A stretch of 19,637 nucleotides of DNA, taken from contig DFEG01000002.1 in assembly GCA_002369075.1 (NCBI GenBank), positions 10,871-30,507 on the forward strand, read 5' to 3'. The notes beneath the pieces are model-generated. The model saw only the letters and a program-made list of their open reading frames with translations. It did no database searches and was not told the origin of the DNA. The stretch is from Bacteroidales bacterium UBA3808 (GTDB taxonomy: Bacteria > Bacteroidota > Bacteroidia > Bacteroidales > Paludibacteraceae). Position numbers and translations under genes: made by a program. Of this stretch, positions 6,424 through 11,626 are shown piece by piece. Positions within the stretch are counted from its first letter, which is position 1. The number at the start of each line of letters is the position of its first letter.

Positions 6424-7016
6424 GCAATAGGGATTTTCATTTCATTTACAGTACCGTTTATATCCATGGAGAGTATAAAATACTGCATGGTCAGTTTACT
6501 GTGTATCTTCAAATAGCCTGGTTGCGCGGAAGGCAGCAAAGCAGCCAATATAGCGTCCAAGAGGCTTTTGAGGGCTTTCGGTTCGATTGTCAGTTCGTTC
6601 ACAAAGGGCGTGAGACGGAGTGAGGGTACAAGCCCGTGGGCTTTCATTTCCACCTCATGTGTTTTGAGCCACTGATTGGTAAAAGCCTGCAAATCAATCG
6701 TATAGTGGGTGATATTTTCTTCCCTCCGAAAGACCAATCCCACGCCTCGGATGGTCTCTATAGGTCGTGTTTTGGTAAATCCGGCTTTTCTACGCAAAGC
6801 ATTAAGATGTACGTCAATAGTTCCCCGGTCATACTGAAAACGATTGCCCCATACCTGATCCAACAGTTCCTGCCGGCTGCAAATGCGGTTAGGACGGGAA
6901 GCGAGATAGTCCAGCAGTCCAAACTCCAACCCCGTCAGAGCTACTTCTTTTCCGTTTGATCGGAGAGTCCGTCTCTCCCGGTCAAGGGCTATATTTTCTG
7001 TAATAGTAATATACAT
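6420..7016 (-). CDS. OmpR-type winged-helix protein without receiver domain
   Basis: Starting at the ATG at 7014-7016 gives 198 residues; a longer upstream frame only overlaps DUF2851 and is not needed, because the DUF2851 stop and this start share one base (TGATG), a coupling arrangement. Residues about 8-97 are a complete OmpR/PhoB C-terminal DNA-binding domain: LTGLEFGLLDYLASRPNRICSR (helix 1-2), QELLDQVWG, RGTIDVHLNALRRKAGF (recognition helix) and IETIRGVGLVFR (wing). There is no phospho-acceptor receiver domain. Residues about 103-198 resemble the start of a histidine-kinase ATPase domain (LVPSLRLTP..., IEPKALKSLLDAILAALLPSA, YLKIHSK) but lack visible N, G1 and G2 boxes, so any kinase function is unlikely. 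It is probably a DNA-binding regulator working with or controlling its operon partner; the target is unknown. Confidence 0.8.
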   Translation of the reverse strand: MYITITENIALDRERRTLRSNGKEVALTGLEFGLLDYLASRPNRICSRQELLDQVWGNRFQYDRGTIDVHLNALRRKAGFTKTRPIETIRGVGLVFRREENITHYTIDLQAFTNQWLKTHEVEMKAHGLVPSLRLTPFVNELTIEPKALKSLLDAILAALLPSAQPGYLKIHSKLTMQYFILSMDINGTVNEMKIPIA

Positions 7017-8269
7017 CAGAAGAGTTTGAGTTGTCTGTCTTTGAATATCTGGTACCCCACCTCGCAGTTGATACACTCGTGGTGTTGGCAGTAGTTCTGG
7101 TAGAGATGCAGCAATGCCTGGGTGTCTGCGGCGGATTGAACACGTTGCCCCAATACCCTCCACTGGCGGATAACAGAGTTATTCTCCGCCGGAATCTTCT
7201 CCATTAATGCAATAGCATCGAATTCAGTGTTGCGATGCTTTGCGTACGCGTATTTGTAAGGAAAAACGGTGTTGATCAGCAGAATATCTATACTGCTTCT
7301 GCCTAAAGCGGGTACTGTACTGTCGTTCCATTCAAAGAGTTTGACGAGCTCTTTTATCCCGTTGAAATCGAGGATTTTGCTGAATAGCGATTCCGACTGA
7401 TAGAGGAGTTGTGCGAACTGCCGTATTCGCAATTCCGGATTATTCTGTGGCCGCATACGTGCATGTTTCCACATAGTGGGATCCATAGGCGTTATGCCGA
7501 ACTTGGATTGCATAAACCGGTATTCCTTGAGCAACGCATCCCTATCTTCCGAATGACAGAAACTATCCGGCTCCAGACCGCCTGACTGCCCCATAAGCAT
7601 AGCCGTTAACTGAAACAGGCTATTACGGTGTTTCTGCAGATAGGAGAGCGGAGTATTGATAGCCAACTGCTCGAAAGGCAGGCTGTTGGTATGGAATCCG
7701 AAATTACGCGCCAAGGATATATAGAGTGCGTGTTCCCAACTGCCTTTGGTAATCTCCAGGAGCCGGTCAATAGAGGCTTTTTTGCACTCTAACCGTTTGT
7801 TCAGAAGGCTTTTCCGCCAACCATCAGTGATCAATGAAGGATCATGGATCAGCTGCTCGGCGCAACCTATCCGCCCGATAGCCGAATCCATTTGCTGCGC
7901 CGCAGTGAAGAGGTCTGTCAGATAATCCCGGTCGCTCGGGTATTGCAGTTCGCATTGCGGAATCAGTTCGCCGTGGGAGTTATACACAGGCTTGTCTGCT
8001 GTACGAACCACATGCAGGATAACCGAGTCATACGCCTTGTCCAGATGGTGGTGATGTTTGATCCAGTCGCTTGAACAAACATGGATCTCAATATTCCCCA
8101 CCCACTCATGGCCGTCAATACGTATCCGCGCATGGCTATAGTCCGGACCCGCATCGCGGTTATGCTCTCCCACGGAGAGTATTTCCACTTTCCGTCCGTC
8201 TGTGGTCTCTTGATCAAAACCCGCCCAGAGACAATGCTCCCAGATATAATGCAGTACGATTTCCGGCAT
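7016..8269 (-). CDS. DUF2851 family protein
   Basis: Family of unknown function, common in Bacteroidota. Starting at the ATG at 8267-8269 (MPEIVLHYIWEH) gives 417 residues. An upstream in-frame ATG at 8338 would begin before the -7 element at 8288-8295, so it cannot be in this transcript. Seen: EHNRDAGPDYSHARI near residues 35-49, then GNIEIHVCSSDWIKHHHHLD and YDSVILHVV, the conserved family block whose acidic and His residues look like a metal site. The C-terminal part is helical and ends with a CQHHECINCEVG segment, possibly metal-binding. No signal peptide is present, so it is probably cytosolic. It shares one base with the start of the winged-helix gene and is divergent from the TonB receptor gene, with an overlapping promoter. 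Confidence 0.88.
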   Translation of the reverse strand: MPEIVLHYIWEHCLWAGFDQETTDGRKVEILSVGEHNRDAGPDYSHARIRIDGHEWVGNIEIHVCSSDWIKHHHHLDKAYDSVILHVVRTADKPVYNSHGELIPQCELQYPSDRDYLTDLFTAAQQMDSAIGRIGCAEQLIHDPSLITDGWRKSLLNKRLECKKASIDRLLEITKGSWEHALYISLARNFGFHTNSLPFEQLAINTPLSYLQKHRNSLFQLTAMLMGQSGGLEPDSFCHSEDRDALLKEYRFMQSKFGITPMDPTMWKHARMRPQNNPELRIRQFAQLLYQSESLFSKILDFNGIKELVKLFEWNDSTVPALGRSSIDILLINTVFPYKYAYAKHRNTEFDAIALMEKIPAENNSVIRQWRVLGQRVQSAADTQALLHLYQNYCQHHECINCEVGYQIFKDRQLKLF

Positions 8270-8287
8270 GAAGGGATAAATTTTGCG

Positions 8288-8319
8288 CAAAGGTACAAAA
8301 TTATTTGCAAATATGCAAA
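8288..8319 (-). promoter_or_regulatory. Bacteroidota-type promoter of DUF2851/winged-helix operon
   Basis: Minus strand: -7 element TACCTTTG at 8295-8288 and -33 element TTTG at 8319-8316, 20 bases apart. It gives a leader of about 13 bases to the ATG at 8269 and overlaps the opposing promoter by 16 bases. Confidence 0.85.
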
Positions 8320-8335
8320 AAAAGCAGTAATTTTG
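8304..8335 (+). promoter_or_regulatory. Bacteroidota-type promoter of the TonB receptor
   Basis: -33 TTTG at 8304-8307 and -7 TAATTTTG at 8328-8335, 20 bases apart; start expected near 8341. The shared 8304-8319 stretch is a palindrome, TTTGCA-AATA-TGCAAA, whose two arms carry the -33 elements of both promoters. Confidence 0.85.
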
Positions 8336-8346
8336 CACGCTTTTTT

Positions 8347-8374
8347 GGCTGAAGGCTGATTGCCGATGGCTAAA
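8347..8374. repeat. Heptamer tandem repeat in the TonB receptor leader
   Basis: Four units: GGCTGAA, GGCTGAT, TGCCGAT, GGCTAAA, lying between the predicted transcription start and the ATG at 8389. The period is seven, as at the other three loci, but the unit sequence differs. No riboswitch fold fits in this 50-base leader. Confidence 0.7.
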
Positions 8375-8388
8375 AGCATATAAATATT

Positions 8389-10530
8389 ATGTTCAAAGTT
8401 ATTCTAAAACAACAAGGAATCCGTTTCCGTCGGTTCTGCCACAAGGCTTATGCCGCTTTCTGTTCCCTTCACCGCGAGGTGACGATCGGACGCGTGGCAG
8501 CGTACATGACGGATCTGGAGATGCTCAAGAGCGGAAAGAGTATTGCTGTATCGGCATTGCTTCTTTTTGCCGGCATCACCTCAGCGGAAGCCGATGAAGG
8601 CGTGCCAAAGGATTCCGTACCATTGAACAGCCGGCAACTTAGTCTTCAGGAGGTGCTGGTCGTTTCTCACAAAGCTGAAGTTCATTCGGAAGCTTACCGT
8701 CTTATCACGCAGGTCTCGCATGCCGGGATAGAAGCGTTGCCGATACAGACCGTAGCGGATATTTTACAATATCTGCCCGGTGTGGATGTGCGTACCCGTG
8801 GCGCCAACGGTGCACAGGCGGACATCAGTATGCGCGGTGGTACGTTCGACCAGGTGTTGGTGATGCTCAACGGTGTGCCGCTTAGTGATTTCCATACCGG
8901 CCATTATGCGCTGAATATCCCGATTTCAACGGAGATAATCGAGCGCGTGGAGGTGCTTCAAGGCACGTCCGCCAACCTGCACGGTGCTTTCTCAGGGGCA
9001 ATCAACATCGTGACACGCACCGCCGTCTCTACCGGAAAGAATCATAATGTAGCGCTCAAACTGACCGCCGGAATGAACGGGCTGGTCAATCCGGAGGTGG
9101 CAGCCAGCATTAAAAGAGAGGAAACGCTTTTCAATGTATCTGCCGAGTACAGCCGGGCTGATGGATATTATGCGCCTAAGCCTACGGAGAAAGAAGCGAC
9201 GGCGTGCCGGAACAGTGACTTTAAGTTAGCCAACCTCTATTTCCAGACCCGTTGGCGCGGACTGGATGTGCAAGCCGGTGCGCAATGGAAAGACGCAGGT
9301 CTCGGAATGGGTTACGGTTTCGGCTCCCAGGATCAGTTTGACGCTACCCGTACTGCTTTTGCTTCCGCCAAATACGAACACCGTTGGGGTGCATGGCGAT
9401 TGAACGGACAGGCATCTTACCGCGCTAACTACGACCGCTATGAGTGGCACCGCGGACAGCGGTTGTACGGCAATTTTCATTTCGCCCAGACCGCCTCAGC
9501 CTCCCTTGCAGCGCATTATGCCTCGCAGGTAGGAACTACCTCTTTCGGCGTAAGTGTACGCAACGAGAACATGCACTCTACCAACCTCGGAGACACCATT
9601 AACCCGAACGGACAAGTGCCTAATGTAGCGGATTTTCCGCTGTCCGAAGTGCGCGTGCTGGATCTCGTCAAAGGCGGTAACAGGTTTCACACCAACTACT
9701 ATGCCGAGCAGACGTTTTACTACGCAGGTTTCTCCGCTTCCATCGGCATAAACGGCACCTATAACACCCGGTTCGGGCATCATTTAGGCGGAGGAGCGAA
9801 CATCGGTTATACTTTCGAAAAAGCCGGTACACTCTACGCCAACGCCAATCGGTCGCTGCGCATGCCGACTTTCACGGATCTGTACTATAATGCCGGTAAC
9901 CAACTCGGCAATCGCAACCTCAAACCCGAGGAGGCATGGCTTCTATCCGTGGGGTATAAAGGAACACTTAATCTCCTCCCTTCTATGGGGAGGTCGGGAG
10001 GGGCTTTTTCCTGGGCTGCCGATTGGTACTACCGATGGGGCAAGAATATCATCGACTGGGTGTATGTGCCTGCCGATACCAAGCGTCCGTACCATGCCAT
10101 GAACCAGCAGCAGGTGAATGCTACGGGTGTGGAGTTGAGTGTGGCTTACAGGCTTAATGAATGGCTCAGGTGTATCTCGGTGGACTACGCTTACACGTAT
10201 CTGGATCTGAACCTCAAAGAGTCCGGTTCGCGCTATCTGGACTACCTCAGCCATAAGTTGTCCATCCATCTGGAGCACGGTATCTACAAGGGTTTCGGAG
10301 CGTCATGGACCGTCCGTTTCCAGAAACGTGAGGGACAGTACAATAATGCCGAAGGGGCTGTGGCGGATTATCAGCCGGTGTGGCTGTTGGACGGGTCTGT
10401 CTATTGGCAGAACAAGTATCTGCGCGTCTCTGCCGATTGTACGAACATGACCAACACCCGCTATTACGACTACGGCGGTATCTTGCAGCCCGGCGCATGG
10501 GCGAAAGTCAGCATCAAAGCGAAATTGTAA
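8389..10530 (+). CDS. TonB-dependent outer-membrane receptor
   Basis: Energy-dependent outer-membrane uptake of a scarce ligand (iron complex, cobalamin or similar; the ligand is not readable). The 713 residues begin with a long charged signal region (FRRFCHKAYAAFCSLHREV, then LLLFAGITSAEA, with cleavage near residue 67), the extended signal type of Bacteroidales receptors. The plug domain spans about 85-205: LQEVLVVSHKA, ADILQYLPGVDVRTRGANGAQADISMRGG, QVLVMLNGVPL, IIERVEVLQGTSANLHGAFSGAINIVTR. The rest is a beta-barrel with aromatic strands. The conserved RSLRMPTFTDLYYNAGN and NRNLKPEEAW motifs lie near residue 500, and the C-terminus is WAKVSIKAKL. Residues near 528-538 (LLPSMGRSGGA) come from an inserted G/C palindrome. 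Its end overlaps the convergent endonuclease gene by 17 bases. No TonB/ExbBD or lipoprotein partner is adjacent. Confidence 0.93.
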   Translation: MFKVILKQQGIRFRRFCHKAYAAFCSLHREVTIGRVAAYMTDLEMLKSGKSIAVSALLLFAGITSAEADEGVPKDSVPLNSRQLSLQEVLVVSHKAEVHSEAYRLITQVSHAGIEALPIQTVADILQYLPGVDVRTRGANGAQADISMRGGTFDQVLVMLNGVPLSDFHTGHYALNIPISTEIIERVEVLQGTSANLHGAFSGAINIVTRTAVSTGKNHNVALKLTAGMNGLVNPEVAASIKREETLFNVSAEYSRADGYYAPKPTEKEATACRNSDFKLANLYFQTRWRGLDVQAGAQWKDAGLGMGYGFGSQDQFDATRTAFASAKYEHRWGAWRLNGQASYRANYDRYEWHRGQRLYGNFHFAQTASASLAAHYASQVGTTSFGVSVRNENMHSTNLGDTINPNGQVPNVADFPLSEVRVLDLVKGGNRFHTNYYAEQTFYYAGFSASIGINGTYNTRFGHHLGGGANIGYTFEKAGTLYANANRSLRMPTFTDLYYNAGNQLGNRNLKPEEAWLLSVGYKGTLNLLPSMGRSGGAFSWAADWYYRWGKNIIDWVYVPADTKRPYHAMNQQQVNATGVELSVAYRLNEWLRCISVDYAYTYLDLNLKESGSRYLDYLSHKLSIHLEHGIYKGFGASWTVRFQKREGQYNNAEGAVADYQPVWLLDGSVYWQNKYLRVSADCTNMTNTRYYDYGGILQPGAWAKVSIKAKL
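9973..10003. repeat. G/C-rich palindromic repeat inside the TonB receptor gene
   Basis: CTCCTCCC (9973-9980) can pair with either of two downstream GGGAGG segments (9988-9993 and 9996-10001). The element ends TCGGGAGGGG. It is in frame and encodes LLPSMGRSGG in a barrel loop. The same outer sequences recur at 11039-11064. Confidence 0.75.
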
Positions 10531-11512
10531 GCACGATCGGCAGGTGGTCTGAGAAACCGTCTTTCTGATAGCGAAAACCATTGAAGGTGCGTTTGGGTCT
10601 GAGACCGAGATATTTCTCATCCGGTTCTTGGACCCATTCTGCATCATAAATCCTTACTGTGCTGAGGCTGTCCAATGCCGGCGAGGTGTAGAACTGGTCC
10701 AGACAGTTCCACTGTCCATGATACTTATGCGTGCCGGTCTGCTTTCCATTAACCGGTTCCCGATACCTCACACCCCGTAGTTCCTCCCCCTTCAGGGGGA
10801 CAGAGGGGGTCTTTGGGGCTTTTCCGTTGAAATCGCCCATAATAACGATTTTTGCCTGTGGTTCAATTGCCAATACACTGTCTACGGCTCCCTGCAAAAC
10901 CTTCTTTACCGCATCTCTCTTCCATTCGGTCTCTGCCGCTCCGCCTCGTCGGCTTGGTAAGTGGCATACAAACAGATGCAGCGTATCTCTCTTATCCACC
11001 CTTGCACAGACATAAAGGATGTCGCGGGTAACCAATTTCTCCTCCCGGAACTTCTCGGGAGGGGTTTGTATGCTGAGGTTTCTCGTTCGAATGGTATCTA
11101 CCCTTGTCTTCTTATACACCAGCGCAACGTCTATTCCTCGTGGATCGGGGCTCTCGTAATGCACAAAATCATACTCGCCGCTCCGTAACGTACGGCATAG
11201 GCGCTTGACGCAGAGCGCATTCTCCACCTCCTGCAGACCTACTATATCTACCCCGTTCCACTCACCGATGTTAGTCAGCACGCGGGCGATGTTCTCCACT
11301 TTGCGGCAGTACCGCGTGTAGCTCCACTTCCGCTCACCCTCCGGTGTCCATTCCCAATCGTCTTTTTCCACCCACACGCTGTCTATCATGACGCTGTCAT
11401 GCTTCGGGTGAAACAAATTCTCTACATTATAGCTGACGATGCGTAGCGGTTCGGCAGATATAGTGATTATACCTGCAAGCAGAAATAGCAATATCGCAAT
11501 ACTTTTTCTCAT
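10514..11512 (-). CDS. Secreted endonuclease/exonuclease/phosphatase family protein
   Basis: A 332-residue, DNase I-like fold phosphodiesterase exported by an N-terminal signal peptide (MRKSIAILLFLLAGIITISA). Seen: IVSYNVENLF (25-34), GLQEVEN (92-98, catalytic Glu), DPRGIDVALVY (123-133), CHLPSRRGG (183-191), MGDFNG (225-230), HGQWNCLDQF (265-274) and the closing SDHLPI (321-326, catalytic Asp-His). These are the metal-binding and catalytic residues of the family; the substrate (nucleic acid, inositol phosphate or lipid) is unknown. The ATG at 11512 is chosen because an upstream TTG at 11527 lies inside the -7 promoter element; the leader is only about 6 bases. Two G/C palindromes are translated within the gene, at residues about 149-158 and 235-245. 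The gene ends 17 bases inside the convergent receptor gene. Confidence 0.9.
   Translation of the reverse strand: MRKSIAILLFLLAGIITISAEPLRIVSYNVENLFHPKHDSVMIDSVWVEKDDWEWTPEGERKWSYTRYCRKVENIARVLTNIGEWNGVDIVGLQEVENALCVKRLCRTLRSGEYDFVHYESPDPRGIDVALVYKKTRVDTIRTRNLSIQTPPEKFREEKLVTRDILYVCARVDKRDTLHLFVCHLPSRRGGAAETEWKRDAVKKVLQGAVDSVLAIEPQAKIVIMGDFNGKAPKTPSVPLKGEELRGVRYREPVNGKQTGTHKYHGQWNCLDQFYTSPALDSLSTVRIYDAEWVQEPDEKYLGLRPKRTFNGFRYQKDGFSDHLPIVLTISL
10782..10810. repeat. G/C-rich hairpin repeat inside the endonuclease gene (copy A)
   Basis: TCCCCC (10785-10790), loop TTCA, GGGGGA (10795-10800): a perfect six-base-pair stem with a tetraloop, followed by CAGAGGGGGTC. It is translated as TPSVPLKGEEL after the GDFNG active-site motif. 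The type differs from the other two palindromes, but it has the same G/C-run character. Confidence 0.7.
11039..11064. repeat. G/C-rich hairpin repeat inside the endonuclease gene (copy B)
   Basis: CTCCTCCCG (11039-11047), loop of eight bases, CGGGAGGGG (11056-11064): nine pairs including one wobble. It is translated on the minus strand as TPPEKFREE. It shares the ends CTCCTCCC and TCGGGAGGGG with the element at 9973-10003. Confidence 0.75.
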
Positions 11513-11524
11513 CCTTTTCCGCTG

Positions 11525-11556
11525 CAAAGGTACTAAAATATTCTGTATTACGCAAA
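11525..11556 (-). promoter_or_regulatory. Bacteroidota-type promoter of the endonuclease gene
   Basis: Minus strand: -7 TACCTTTG at 11532-11525 and -33 TTTG at 11556-11553, 20 bases apart. The start site near 11519 leaves about 6 bases before the ATG. The 10-mer TTTGCGTAAT over the -33 end is identical to that of the rsmA promoter (3381-3390). Confidence 0.85.
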
Positions 11557-11570
11557 TATTCTTTCAAAAA

Positions 11571-11602
11571 CTTGTGTATGTGCGAAAAAAATACTACCTT
11601 TG
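11571..11602 (+). promoter_or_regulatory. Bacteroidota-type promoter of susC-susD
   Basis: -7 element TACCTTTG at 11595-11602, with CTTG (one base off TTTG) at 11571-11574, 20 bases upstream. The predicted start near 11608 excludes a TTG codon at 11600 as the susC start. Confidence 0.75.
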
Positions 11603-11626
11603 CAGCCGAATTATAACACCAATACC

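Noticed and set aside
7017..7163. N-terminal extension of the winged-helix frame (MEGIGATCSI...)
   Set aside because: It overlaps the DUF2851 coding sequence on the same strand, is low in family similarity, and the TGATG junction at 7014-7018 gives a natural start.
8341..8388. Cobalamin riboswitch ahead of the TonB receptor
   Set aside because: Only about 50 bases of leader follow the promoter, too short for the fold, and no B12-box was seen; the stretch is a heptamer repeat.
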